64,000 bases of DNA from NCBI GenBank assembly GCA_020796225.1, contig CM036754.1, positions 69,153,940-69,217,939 on the forward strand, given 5' to 3'. The DNA comes from Arion vulgaris (lineage: Eukaryota > Mollusca > Gastropoda > Stylommatophora > Arionidae). Below the pieces are notes generated by a model. The model saw only the letters and a program-made list of their open reading frames with translations, was not told the DNA's origin and made no database searches. Positions 42,597 to 53,795 of this stretch are shown piece after piece. A program made the position numbers and the translations under genes. Every line of letters begins with the position of its first letter. Positions within the stretch are counted from its first letter, which is position 1.

Positions 42597-44240
42597 CATA
42601 TTAGTTCTGTACTGTAGATGTTATTGTGACATATTAGTTCCGTACTATGAATGTTATTGTGACGTATTAGTTCTGTACTGCGGATGTTATTGCGACATAT
42701 TAGTTTTGTACTGTAGATGTTATTGTGACATATTAGTTCCGTACTGTGAATGTTATTGTGACGTATTAGTTCTGTACTGGGGATGTTATTGCGACATATT
42801 AGTTCTGTACTGGGGATGTTATTGCGACATATTAGTTCCGTACTATGGATGTTATTCTGACATATTAGTTCCGTACTATGGATGTTATTGTGACGTATTA
42901 GTTCTGTACTGGGGATGTTATTGCGACATATTAGTTATGTACTGTAGATGTTATTGTGACATATTAGTTCCGTACTATGAATGTTATTGTGACGTATTAG
43001 TTCTGTACTGGGGATGTTATTGCGACATATTAGTTATGTACTGTAGATGTTATTGTGACGTATTAGTTCTGTACTGGGGATGTTATTGTGACATATTAGT
43101 TATGTACTGTGAATGTTATTGTGACGTATTAGTTCTGTACTGGAATGTTATTGACATATTAGTTATGACTTAGATGTTATTGTGACATATTAGTTCCGTA
43201 CTGTGAATGTTATTGTGACGTATTAGTTCTGTACTGGGGATGTTATTGCGACATATTAGTTCTGTACTGGGGATGTTATTGCGACATATTAGTTCCGTAC
43301 TATGGATGTTATTCTGACATATTAGTTCCGTACTATGGATGTTATTGTGACGTATTAGTTCTGTACTGGGATATTATTACATATTAGTTATGTACTGTAG
43401 ATGTTATTGACATATTAGTTCCGTACTATGAATGTTATTGTACGTATTAGTTCTGTACTGGATGTTATTGCGACATATTAGTTATGTACTGAGATGTTAT
43501 TGTGACGTATTAGTTCTGTACTGGGATGTTATTGTGACATATTAGTTATGTACTGTGAATGTTATTGTGACGTATTAGTTCCGTACTGGGGATGTTATTG
43601 CGACATATTAGTTATGTACTATGGTTATTATTGCGACATATTAGTTATGTACTGTGAATGTTATTGCGACATATTAGTTATGTACTATGGTTATTATTGC
43701 GACATATTAGTTCCGTACTGTGGATGTTATTGTGACGTATTAGTTATGTACTATGGTTATTATTGCGACATATTAGTTCTGTACTATGGATGTTATTCGA
43801 GATATTAGTTCTGTACTATGGATGTTATTCTGACATATTAGTTCCGTACTATGGATGTTATTAAAGCATATTAGTTCCGTACTATGGATGTTATTAAAGC
43901 ATATTGGTTCCGTACTATGGATGTTATTCAAGCATATTAGTTCCGTACTATGGATGTTATTCCGACATATTAGTTCTGTACTGTAGATGTTATTGCGATA
44001 TATTAGTTCCGTACTATGGATATTATTAAAACATATTAGTTCCGTACTATGGATATTATTAAAACATATTAGTTCCGTACTATGGATATTATTAAAACAT
44101 ATTAGTTCCGTACTATGGATATTATTAAAACATATTAGTTCCGTACTATGGATATTATTAAAACATATTAGTTCCGTACTATGGATGTTATTCCGACATA
44201 TTAGTTCCGTACTTTGGATATGGTTTTTTAACATATTGAC
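42597..44240. repeat. 33-bp minisatellite, about 49 units, with higher-order structure
   Basis: Unit TTAGTTCTGTACTGGGGAT plus GTTATTGCGACATA with many patterned variants. 42716-43165 is duplicated at about 43173-43600 (offset 457 bp, about 14 units). The right block (about 44000-44170) consists of nearly identical GTACTATGGATATTATT plus AAAACATATTAGTTCC units. Open frames on both strands (11-residue repeats) reflect the 33-bp period. Confidence 0.97.
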
Positions 44241-44464
44241 TCGGTACTTTAAAACAAGAAACTGTTATACTAAGAAATATTAGTTAGTTTTGGGACTAGT
44301 TCTTGGTTAATCAACCGACATCATAGCACTCCAGGTAGATTTATTTAGACGGAGTTCGGTGCACGTATGGACATATCCAAGAAGCTAGGCTGATAGTCTT
44401 CTGATAACTGATAAGTATCATCCACTATAGGAGGACATCAATAGTAAACTTCTTTTTCTTTCTC

Positions 44465-44705
44465 TCATCTTGTTAACTCTCACAGTGTCAGAATTAGAAA
44501 GAGATTTCTAGAACGGGCTGTTGTGTGCGCTTTGTACATTGTCTTTTACTGCGTCGTTATTTCTGTGGTTAACTTTTTGTGTTGACGACCGTACGCGATA
44601 TATCCACTGCATCTGAGTAGAATTACCATTTGTCTGTTTGCTAATCTGTTTATGTGGCCGAGCCATTTAATTTGTTTTTTCTTGATGAAGTTCAGTACCG
44701 TATAC
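44465..44705 (-). pseudogene. LINE C-terminal fragment
   Basis: Reverse of the end of 8285-10085: plus-strand AGAGATTTCTAGAACGGGC, CATCTGAGTAGAATTACC, GTGGCCGAGCCATTTAATTT and TTTTTCTTGATGAAGTTCAG. The tail CTTTTTCTTTCTCTC matches the (GAAA)n tail. Confidence 0.82.
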
Positions 44706-45419
44706 GATACTAGTGTAATAATTTACCCAAAGCAAATGGGAGACGGGCTTCTATCGGGGTATTCCGCGGGGTGTGTCTGCTGTTTATCGTGTGTCGCGGT
44801 TTATTCCATTAACGCTTATAGGGGTTTCAGTGTGATAAAACAGGAGGTAAAACCGAAATGACATAATTTCCGTTTCTTTCAATTTAATACTAATGTCGAA
44901 TACTAACGAATTGTTAGCAACCAAATTTGTAACTATACAACATATCTAAAATTAGCAACAATTGCTACCAAATTTGTAACTAGTTTACCTGTCTAAAATG
45001 GAACAATCTACGATTTGAAACTATACAACATATCTAAAATTAGCACAGCCCTGTTTGGTAAATGTATTACATTCCTAATACCATATGACTTTCCGATAGT
45101 CGACATACAAGAATAGCAAGCCTTGTTTGGGGCATCTTCACTCTATATCCGACTTGACAGAGAAAGGGAAAAGAAAACGCAGTGGCTGTAGAATCAGAGG
45201 TGCAATAATTACCCAACAAGAATTCCAGAGGCGGAACATTTTTATTTATTTACACGGGTATGCCTGGTATTCCTTATTTACGTAACGCATTTGTTAAAAT
45301 GAGAAGTAGCACGACTATGGAAGTTACGGCAGTGACCGAGGAAATGACCTCCCTGGAGACTTAGATTGGCACTCATGTCTGCATTCTAAGCAATTCATCG
45401 AGCGTGCTCAGGAAGGTCT
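44706..45419. other. Unassigned stretch with a small dispersed duplication
   Basis: ACTATACAACATATCTAAAA with TTAGCA occurs twice about 91 bp apart (about 44931 and 45022). Nothing else recognised. Confidence 0.5.
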
Positions 45420-45700
45420 GGACGTATGTTTAAACAGTGGTTAGAGTCAGTATTGAGTTCGAGAATGCAGAGTAACACGTTCATATCTTTCATACCCAGA
45501 CATGAGAGAGTCAAGGAAAGTGATCGAGGAAACAGACTTGTGGGCACAATTAAAGTGGCAAGCGATAGGAAGCACTGGGCAGAAGGATATCCTAACTCCA
45601 AGAGGGAGATGGGTCAGACAGGTGATTCAGAGTGGTGACTTAGATCATGTGCTAAATAAACTTAAAGTCAAATGTAGTGTTACTACGTTTGAACAGTATA
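45420..45700 (+). pseudogene. LINE RNase H C-terminal fragment
   Basis: Frame pieces: SFIPRHERVKESDRGNRLVG (compare the RNase H end PGHxGVxGNExADxLAG), TIKVASDRK, DILTPRGRWVRQVI and TFEQYTGSRRCF. A shift separates the halves. Related to 21900-22240. The domain call rests on pattern resemblance. Confidence 0.55.
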
Positions 45701-45798
45701 CAGGGAGTAGACGCTGTTTCATTAACCAACATAGAAAATGAAACTGTCAGATGTTCCGCGTGGTCATGGATACACTAAAAATGATATCGGAACATTTA

Positions 45799-46050
45799 AC
45801 TTCTCTCTCATCGAACGCTCCATATCGACCACTTGTTAACTTCTCTTTGTGATTTCTATGTGATCTGAGCGATTGTACGCTGTACCAGTTATGCGCCTAC
45901 AAGTAGACCAGCACATCCGATTTCTGCGACGCTTGTTATTTACTAGGGTAGCTTCCTAGGTTCTACATCAGTCGCATCTTACGACCTGTCGTGTAGTCGC
46001 AGTGGTACTATTCTTTGCTTCCCTTACGGGCTCCGGCCCCACACGGCGTG
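45799..46050 (-). mobile_element. SINE-B flanked by a 32-33-bp imperfect duplication
   Basis: Body from TCATCGAACGCTCCATATCG to CACACGGCG. The flanks ATGGATACACTAAAAATGAT (45766 on) and ATGGATATACTAAAATGAT (46051 on) continue for about 32-33 bp with about five differences. This is much longer than the 9-12-bp TSDs of the other B copies. Confidence 0.85.
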
Positions 46051-46082
46051 ATGGATATACTAAAATGATATTGGAGCACTTA

Positions 46083-46399
46083 TGAAATTATTTTATTCTC
46101 AATGAACAATGTCTGATGACTAACTGAACATCTAACTAAATAAGTAATTTGAATAGTCAATAAGAACCAATTAAACGAATGACTGTTTAACTAATTACAT
46201 AATGACGGAATGATTGCTAATTATCAAATTAATGACGGAATGACTGTTTAACTAATTAACTTATAATATATGAAGTTATCTATTTAAAATTGATTTAACT
46301 TATATTTGAAATTAATAAATTCTTATTTTGCAATTAGTTGTATGACTTTGATAAATTTTATTATATTACTTAACGTATTTATAATATGTTGTTTTATTT
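46083..46399. other. AT-rich leader to the 33-bp array
   Basis: Contains two copies of TGACGGAATGACTG-type sequence (GACGGAATGATTG and GACGGAATGACTG) about 40 bp apart. Nothing else. Confidence 0.5.
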
Positions 46400-47345
46400 T
46401 ATTTCAATGTTAAAACATTGATTGTATATTTATTTCAATATTAAACACATTGTTGTATTATTTTATTTCAATTTAAAACATTGTTGTATTATATTATTTC
46501 AATATTAAAAATTGTTGTATTATTTTATTTCAATGTTAAACATATTGTTGTATTATTTTATTTCAATGTTAAACATATTGTTGTATTATTTTATTTCAAT
46601 ATTAAACACATTGTTGTATTATTTTATTTCAATGTTAAACATATTGTTGTATTATTTTATTTCAATGTTAAACATATTGTTGTATTATTTTATTTCAATA
46701 TTAAACACATTGTTGTATTATTTTATTTCAATGTTAAACACATTGTTGTATTATTTTATTTCAATATTAAACACATTGTTGTATTATTTTATTTCAATGT
46801 TAAACACATTGTTGTATTATTTTATTTCAATATTAAACACATTGTTGTATTATTTTATTTCAATATTAAACACATTGTTGTATTATTTTATTTCAATATT
46901 AAACACATTGTTGTATTATTTTATTTCAATATTAAACACATTGTTGTATTATTTTATTTCAATATTAAACACATTGTTGTATTATTTTATTTCAATGTTA
47001 AACACATTGTTGTATTATTTTATTTCAATATTAAACACATTGTTGTATTATTTTATTTCAATATTAAACACATTGTTGTATTATTTTATTTCAATATTAA
47101 ACACATTGTTGTATTATTTTATTTCAATATTAAACACATTGTTGTATTATTTTATTTCAATATTAAACATATTGTTGTATTATTTTATTTCAATGTTAAA
47201 CACATTGTTGTATTATTTTATTTCAATGTTAAACATATTGTTGTATTATTTTATTTCAATATTAAACATATTGTTGTATTATTTTATTTAAATTTATTAA
47301 ACATATTGTTGTATTATTTTATTTCAATGTTAAACATATTGTTAC
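46400..47345. repeat. 33-bp minisatellite, about 28 units
   Basis: ATTGTTGTATTATTTTATT plus TCAAT[A/G]TTAAACA[C/T], very homogeneous and about 80% AT. Degraded shorter units lie at the left edge. Two forward frames stay open over 250 codons each as 11-residue repeats; not called as genes. Confidence 0.97.
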
Positions 47346-47439
47346 AATACTAATTAATGGTTAAGGCAGCTGTTGCAACATTTGTTCGGTGCTGTGAAAT
47401 ATTTGATTTACGAAACTGTTGTTGCAACTACTACAATAA

Positions 47440-47520
47440 TACAGGTGTTCAAGATAAAAGTAGCTCGATTGGTAAGTTTTCATTTGTCAATTGGGCTACT
47501 TTTATCTTGAACACCATGTA
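47440..47520. mobile_element. 81-bp fold-back MITE (near-perfect hairpin)
   Basis: Left arm TACAGGTGTTCAAGATAAAA then GTAGC; right arm, reversed, TACATGGTGTTCAAGATAAA then AGTAGC. The shared 21-bp core pairs perfectly around a loop of about 30 nt, with TA at both ends. Termini resemble the MITE at 15382-15643. If transcribed it would form a microRNA-precursor-like stem. Confidence 0.88.
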
Positions 47521-48776
47521 CAATCTCTGAACGTTGCTAAAGTGAACAGTTGTTTGAACTGTAGTGTAATGTGAAAATAAAATAGCAAAATACTTTCATT
47601 CTCGCGTACGCTTGATTTGAATTGGCAATTGCTTATTGTCACCACTGATGTGGCTTGTTTGAAATTTATGTCCTTTCTACGTGTCCCTGGAGTATCTAGT
47701 TATCCCCCCTTGGTATTCTGTTCTTTGCGCTGTCATGGAAACGAGGACACTAAAGGGTGGGAGAGATAGAGAGAGGAGACTACGAGAGCGAACGAGTTAA
47801 GGAGAGCCCATTCAACAAGTGCCTACCATGCTTTATCGGAGTTGATGGTGGTTCAAGTGATATTTCTTACGCTATGTTTAACACGAAGGGCACACCCTGC
47901 AGGCTGTGTTTCTTTAAAATTTGGTTACAGGAAGAAATTCGACTAGTAAATATTTTAACGATAAACTCTGCTGTAAACATAGACCCCTCGTCTGCAAGTA
48001 GTCAGGTGGAAGCGAACGTGAACACCTTCCGCTCGATGCGAAGGGGACACAAACGAAATTCGCTCGCGCGCTAGCACGAGCAGAAAACCGATGTGGACTA
48101 TGATAATTTAGCGCCAAAGTTTGCAACACTAAAAGTTAGCGTAAATCAGTAATTGAACTGTCTAATTCAGAGATGAGTACACACAAGCTTGTGCTAAGTA
48201 TTTATTACGATTTGTTGATGTGTATCGTTGAGATAAATCTATTCATAATGGACATGATTTAATGGTAAGTGAGTTACATTAGGATCTGTGTGATTTATAT
48301 TGATAGAATAAGCCAAGTCAATCGTTAGATTCTTGTCATACTCATCATCGCCGAAGGAAATAATTCAGTTTATGGTCAGAAGTCGCAGACAGATTTCTAG
48401 AATGTAATTTATAGAATTGTTAATAACAATTTATATATAACGACTCAGTTATTTATTTTTCGGTTGTTCATATGATAAAAATGAAATTCGTAGCATATCC
48501 TTTACAGGAATTCGCTATCAAAAACAGTAAACAAGTCGTCGATTTTCTAGGCACTACTTATACGTTCAGCAGTGTTGCAATTGCTTTCTGAACGGTAATG
48601 TCTATTTTTTTTGTTCCTATATAGAAATGAAGAAGCTCAGTTTGTTAAATTTATAAGATGGTTTGTCTATTATGTTTATAATGGTTGTATAGAAGAATCA
48701 TGCCAGCGATTCGTTATTATTGAAATTATAACTCGGAATTCTTCCATTATTTAAGTATTATGTTATTCATGTTTGA
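47521..48776. other. Region upstream of the LHFPL-type gene
   Basis: Holds a family J repeat (48493-48600: GCATATCCTTTACAGGAATT, CTTTCTGAACGGTAATG) but no array or LINE. A 105-codon frame at 47757-48074 has no recognisable domain. A promoter and 5' UTR could lie here; I cannot point to them. Confidence 0.4.
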
Positions 48777-48827
48777 ATAGATTCATCAACATTTTATCTA
48801 GAAAATCTACCTGGGGAATCCGAGAAC

Positions 48828-50120
48828 ATGAAGCCGGCTAAGATTGGTCAGTTAACGCCGAAAAGTTATCGATCACGATCGATTGATCGATCAGACAGTG
48901 GGAGCGCGGGACTTCAGATGATACCCACGGCGCAGCAAGCTTGGCTTTGTGGCAGAGACGGTTGCGTTGTTGATGGTGGTGTCTACAGTGATGGTGATCA
49001 CGGTGGAAAATGTGACGGTCCCGTGATTGCCACAAAACACAACGTCAATGCAACACCAACAAATACAGCATCCGCAAAGTTGGTACAGGTAGAGGAAATT
49101 CAGGGGACGGCAACTCTGGCAAGTTCTCTAGGGGAAAGTGAACTATCTAAGAATGACAATGATTGTGATGAAGAAGCATTTAGCACCCAATGTTCAAACC
49201 ACTGTTGTGAGATTATCAAAGACGACGAACAACTCACTGTGGAAAACTGCAAGATTAGAAATGAATGCGAAACCACAAGAACAGTGAGCAGTTATAGTGT
49301 AGACCCGTTTACTGTTGTCGCTAGAGCTAATAGAAAAGTTGAGGACTTAGCTAGGGTACATTCTACACATTCTGTTATTGATCAAACACCCGTATGTGAC
49401 AGTCAATCACCATTTGATGTGTTCATTGATTTTTACACACTGCCTAGAGATTTGAACTCAGACATTTCAGAACGTGTAGAGCCTAGAGATATTCGTGAAG
49501 ATATCCTAACAAAAGAGTTTTATTTCGTGCACAGAGATAGCGAAGAATCAATTGATGGAGAGAAACATCAGAGAGAAGTTGTTGATTGTAATCAATTAAA
49601 GAGACATTTTACTGACATGAATAACAAAGAGAATTGTCAATCTGTTGTATATGCCAACTTCTTGAATGATAGAGATTCAGTTTCTCCCATTAACGAACGA
49701 GACAAGTTGATGTGTGTTTCTAACGGGACTAGAAATGAGCAAATTCTTGTTGTGAATCCGATAGACTGTCAACATAACAGGCTGTCTCATCAGTATTTAA
49801 ACAGTTCGGTGACCGGACAACATTATCCGGACTTACTTCCAGACGTCGGACAAAGTTACCCGTTTATTTTCACGGATACGGGACTTGTTGATTGCCCTGA
49901 TTTCGAACACCATTCCAACATGATTTTTTCAGCTCCTTCAACAAAGGAAACTAGTTTTATCGAGAAATCTAACACTTGTCAGCCTCACGAGTTGTCTTCT
50001 TGTCACCACTACTATAACAAAAGTACAGTTTTCCCACCAAATGTTAGAGATCCGTCAAAAAGTATAGCAGTAGACGATGTGACGATAATATCTTCAGAAA
50101 GTTCTTCCAACCAAGATTAA
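48828..50120 (+). CDS. 430-residue protein or exon of unknown function, directly upstream of the LHFPL ORF
   Basis: I do not recognise this protein. It is open for 430 codons in unique sequence and is not repetitive, which argues for real coding. It starts MKPAKIGQLTPKSYRSRSID; the ATG has A at -3. The composition is polar and acidic with no membrane segment or signal peptide; Cys are scattered (for example CSNHCC near residue 122). It ends in a Ser-rich ISSESSSNQD. The frame is also open upstream to 48777, and TTTTATCTAG at 48792-48801 could be a splice acceptor, so it may be an internal exon whose true start lies upstream. Its stop lies 28 bp before the next ATG, in a different frame. Either it is the cytoplasmic N-terminal part of the same protein (read through a +1 shift or an assembly indel) or a separate product. 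A possible donor (ACAG|GTAGAG, 49088/49089) would allow splicing past the stop. Confidence 0.65.
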   Translation: MKPAKIGQLTPKSYRSRSIDRSDSGSAGLQMIPTAQQAWLCGRDGCVVDGGVYSDGDHGGKCDGPVIATKHNVNATPTNTASAKLVQVEEIQGTATLASSLGESELSKNDNDCDEEAFSTQCSNHCCEIIKDDEQLTVENCKIRNECETTRTVSSYSVDPFTVVARANRKVEDLARVHSTHSVIDQTPVCDSQSPFDVFIDFYTLPRDLNSDISERVEPRDIREDILTKEFYFVHRDSEESIDGEKHQREVVDCNQLKRHFTDMNNKENCQSVVYANFLNDRDSVSPINERDKLMCVSNGTRNEQILVVNPIDCQHNRLSHQYLNSSVTGQHYPDLLPDVGQSYPFIFTDTGLVDCPDFEHHSNMIFSAPSTKETSFIEKSNTCQPHELSSCHHYYNKSTVFPPNVRDPSKSIAVDDVTIISSESSSNQD

Positions 50121-50148
50121 ACATCAGAACAGAGAAAGCGATATCGAC

Positions 50149-50860
50149 ATGGTGTCTACTCCGCAGCTCTCTCAGCTTACTTGTCCATTACACAGATCAT
50201 CACATCTGTCGTCGCAGCAGTTGCAACTACGACAACATCAGCAACAAAGTGTTCATCAACAATATGAGCAACAACAACTTTTAAGTCAATTTCAACCAAG
50301 TTATCACTATAACTGGCAGGAACAGATAACAGAACGACAACAGCGAGATCGCAACAGCATCACCAGTGCAATTTCTCTCATACAAGAAATAAGATGCGGT
50401 TCTCACAACATCCGTCTCTCACCTGTATCTTTGTTGTGGACATTCCTGTCCGTTCTCGTAGCTGGTACATGTCTTCTCAGCTTCCTAACACCACACTGGA
50501 CTATTCACCCGGATCACGTACACTCGTTTGGTTTATTTAACCTGTGCGTTAGAGACCAGAGATTCTCCCATCCCAGACCACTGTGTATAAATTTCGGACA
50601 TCAACATTACTACTCTGGCACCCGTCTTAGCGTCGCCTCTGGCAGCTTTAATAACATCACAGAGGAGGTAGAAATAGATACATCATCTGTTGATATCGCG
50701 AGAATTCCATCAGGAGCGTGGCAAGCTTCATGTCTGCTGTTCGGTGCAGGCGTTTGTGTACAAATCCTTGGTGCTCTGGTGTCGTTGGTTGTACTGACTC
50801 TTAACGAGCCATGGCATCACCGTGTCGCCCTCATCAATGGATACATGCAGACTGTTGGTG
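50149..50860 (+). CDS. LHFPL-family tetraspan protein, first coding exon (3' part of gene not in window)
   Basis: LHFPL proteins are four-helix membrane proteins; relatives act as accessory subunits of channels and receptors (hair-cell transduction, GABA-A receptor synapses). Residues 1-90 are Gln-rich and polar. Residues 91-114 (SPVSLLWTFLSVLVAGTCLL) form helix 1, followed by PHW. The extracellular loop holds SFGLFNLC and a second Cys (PLCINFG), then the family-typical IPSGAWQAS. Helix 2 is about 193-216, then INGYMQTVG, like the start of helix 3 in the family. The exon stops at TTGGTG|GTAAGT (50860/50861) after 237 codons plus one base, so the protein continues in later exons; reading through gives only six more residues and a stop. 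ATG 50149 has G at -3 and +4, but upstream frame overlap with the 430-codon ORF leaves the start open. Subfamily (LHFPL2 versus 3/4/5/6-like) is unresolved. Confidence 0.85.
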
Positions 50861-50866
50861 GTAAGT
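50857..50866 (+). other. Splice donor of the LHFPL exon
   Basis: GGTG|GTAAGT matches the GT-AG donor consensus and falls exactly where the LHFPL similarity ends. It leaves a phase-1 junction. I found no convincing matching exon before 64000. Confidence 0.8.
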
Positions 50867-51109
50867 ATCAATCGTTGTCATAATGTCTTGTCCTATTTCA
50901 TATCTATACGACAGGTACAACGATGAAGCAACGAAGAGTGGATGTATGTGTATGCGTATGATTAATTCGTATCTATCTCCCACAAGTGGTTGTATATATG
51001 TAATTGTTTCTATGTGCGTCAGACTATGCCTCCCTTTCTTTGTATTTGTGTTTCCCAACATATGTCTGTAAATCTAATTAGGGGGAAGACTGCAGTAAAA
51101 CTTGGTAAA

Positions 51110-51225
51110 TAGCGAAACACGTACAAACAAAGTACTATAGTTTTACAAAATACAGAAACAGTGACGATAAACAGCGACGTTTCGACCAACAAGGCCTTTA
51201 TCAAGCAAACGAACAAACAGGAGTG
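51110..51225 (+). repeat. Family G repeat, copy 3
   Basis: GCGAAACACGTACAAACAAA, GTACTATAGTTTTACAAAAT and CAGCGACGTTTCGACCAACA. The longest G copy here, lying in the presumed intron. Confidence 0.75.
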
Positions 51226-51301
51226 ACAAATTAAAATGAAACACAATAGACGACCAAATACAAACGTATCGCTTTCTGTAAATCTACGCGTTTTTAAAGC
51301 A

Positions 51302-51500
51302 ACATCATTCAGTTGCTTGTTCTGTGCAAAACGTTGCAACTTCATCCATCTTATATCATCAATTAGTTGCTTGTTCTGGGCAGAACGTTGCAACTTCAAC
51401 CGTCTTATATCATCATTTAGTTGCTTGTTCTGTGCAGAACATTACAACTTCTACCATCCTATATCATCATTTAGTTCTTGTTCTGTGCAGAACGTTGCTA
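51302..51500. repeat. 54-bp minisatellite, about 3.5 units
   Basis: TTAGTTGCTTGTTCTG[T/G]GCA plus GAACGTTGCAACTTC and TATATCATCA repeat at about 51305, 51359, 51413 and 51467. Confidence 0.92.
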
Positions 51501-51639
51501 CTTTAATTTTTCTTTGAGAATTTCTTTCTATTATGGAGCAGATATCACGCCTATGGCGCTGCCGAGCCACGTTCAGGTTATCCTGTATCACATTCTGTGT
51601 ATAACTTCCTCTTGGACTTTCTTTGTCCGCTTACCCGAA

Positions 51640-52030
51640 TGTTATATATATCCTCTTCGTGTCCGATTTACACATAAGGTTTCCACAAGAGACTTCCACT
51701 GTTGTCGTTCTTCTGCCTTTCTGCCAACCGTCTCCCACGTCAAGCCACTCTCCTTCAACTCTCTCTCCAACGTTCTTCTCCATGTTTCCTTTGGACGTCC
51801 AGGCCTTCTCTTCCCATCCGCTGTCCATCTGAGAGCTGTCCTAGCCAATGCCCCCACTGGCATACGAAATACGTGTCCAAACCACCTCCATCTTCTTCTC
51901 TTAATGATGTTCTCCAAGGATTCACAGCCTGTTCGTTTCAAGAGCTCCTAATTTGTTACGGTATTTGGCCAGAAAACGTGCAGGATTCTTCTTAAATATT
52001 TATTCTGAAATGTCTCCAACCTATACCCCG
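51640..52030 (-). pseudogene. LINE C-terminal fragment
   Basis: The minus strand reads LETFQNKYLRRILHVFWPN, then ELLKRTGCESLENIIKRR, RWRWFGHVFRMPVGALARTA, GKRRPGRPKETWRRTLEREL and KESGLTWETVGRKAEERQQW. A clean, nearly uninterrupted C-terminal domain of a non-LTR RT, related to 40145-40560, lying antisense in the presumed intron. Confidence 0.9.
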
Positions 52031-52059
52031 AATACCTTTCTTCCATAATTGTCTTTTTT

Positions 52060-53735
52060 CCCACCTTCAAATGTCTTGCATGCACACCTTCATATGTCTT
52101 GTATGCACACCTTCATATGTCTTGTATGCACACCTTCAAAGGTCTTGTATGCACACCTTCATATGTCTTGTATTTACACCTTCATATGTCTTATATGCAC
52201 ACCTTCATATGTCTTGTATGCACACTTTAAGTGTCTTGTCAACACTTCAAATGTCTTGTATGCACACCTTCAAAAGTCTTGTATGCACATCTTCATATGT
52301 CTTGTATGCACACCTTCATATGTCTTATATGCACACCTTCATATGTCTTGTATGCACATCTTCATATGTCTTATATGCACACCTTCATATGTCTTGTATG
52401 CACACTTTCAAATGTCTTGTATGCACACTTTCAAATGTCTTGTATGCACACCTTCATATGTCTTGTATGCACACCTACATATGTCTTGTACGCACACCTT
52501 CATATGTCTTGTATGCACACCTTCATATGTCTTGTATGCACACCTTCATATGTCTTGTACGAACACCTGCATATGTCTTGTATGCACACCTTCATATGTC
52601 TTGTATGCACACCTTCATATGTCTTGTATGCACATCTTCATATGTCTTGTATGCACACCTTCATATGTCTTATATGCACACCTTCATATGTCTTGTATGC
52701 ACACTTCAAATGTCTTTTATGCACACCTTCATATGTCTGTATGCACACTGTCATATGTCTGTACGCACACCTTCATATGTCTTGTATGCACACGTCATAT
52801 GTCTGTACGCACACCTTCATATGTCTTGTATGCACACTCCATATGTCTTGTACGCACACCTTCATATGTCTTGTATGTACACCTTCATATGTCTTGTATG
52901 TACACCTTCAAATGTCTTGTACGCACACCTTCATATGTCTTGTATGCACACCTTCATATGTCTTGTATGCACACCTTCATATGTCTTGTATGCACACCTT
53001 CATATATCTTGTATGCACACCTTCATATATCTTGTATGCACACCTTCATATGTCTTGTATGCACACCTTCATATATCTTGTATGCACACCTTCATATGTC
53101 TTGTATGCACATCTTCATATGTCTTATATGCACACCTTCATATGTCTTGTATGCATACCTTCATATATCTTGTATGCACACCTTCAAATGTCTTGTATGC
53201 ACACCTTCATATGTCTTGTATGCACACCTTCATATGTCTTGTATGCACACCTTCATATGTCTTGTATGCACACCTTCATATATCTTGTATGCACACCTTC
53301 ATATATCTTGTATGCACACCTTCATATGTCTTGTATGCACACCTTCATATATCTTGTATGCACACCTTCATATGTCTTGTATGCACACCTTCATATATCT
53401 TGTATGCACACCTTCATATGTCTTGTATGCACACCTTCATATGTCTTGTATGCACACCTTCATATATCTTGTATGCACACCTTCATATGTCTTGTATGCA
53501 CACCTTCATATGTCTTGTATGCACACCTTCATATATCTTGTACGCACACCTTCATATGTCTTGTATGCACATCTTCATATGTCTTATATGCACACCTTCA
53601 TATGTCTTGTATGCATACCTTCATATATCTTGTATGCACACCTTCAAATGTCTTGTATGCACACCTTCAAATGTCTTGTATGCACACCTTCAAATGTCTT
53701 GTATGCACACCTTCATATGTCTTGTATACCTAAAT
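52060..53735. repeat. 23-bp minisatellite, about 73 units
   Basis: CATATGTCTTGTATGCACACCTT with variants (ATATC, TTATATG, CACATC, ACGCAC, CAAATG). Because 23 is not a multiple of three, all three frames stay open as 23-residue repeats for up to 575 codons; these are not genes. A marked variant string recurs 460 bp (20 units) apart near 53101-53190 and 53561-53650. Confidence 0.98.
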
Positions 53736-53795
53736 TTGTTTCCTGTAGATCTATCTTATTTTTTTTCAATCAATGATAATTCGTAAATTTTGAAT

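Noticed and set aside
42706..44283. Cys/Tyr-rich repeat proteins on both strands
   Set aside because: 33-bp minisatellite; single-base deletions break the frame in the duplicated block without any sign of selection.
44930..45047. 91-bp-spaced duplication as a transposon TSD
   Set aside because: The repeated segment is over 20 bp and the intervening 65 bp itself resembles the flanks, so a small imperfect tandem duplication is simpler.
46481..47353. Hydrophobic 290- and 259-codon frames, possible membrane protein
   Set aside because: AT-rich 33-bp tandem repeat; residues are fixed by the repeat unit.
47757..48074. 105-codon ORF upstream of the LHFPL gene
   Set aside because: No domain, no strong start context and no link to the downstream frames; could be 5' UTR or chance.
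52049..53786. Three overlapping plus-strand frames of 500-575 codons
   Set aside because: All come from the 23-bp repeat; the same 23-residue pattern appears in each frame, which a real gene would not show.
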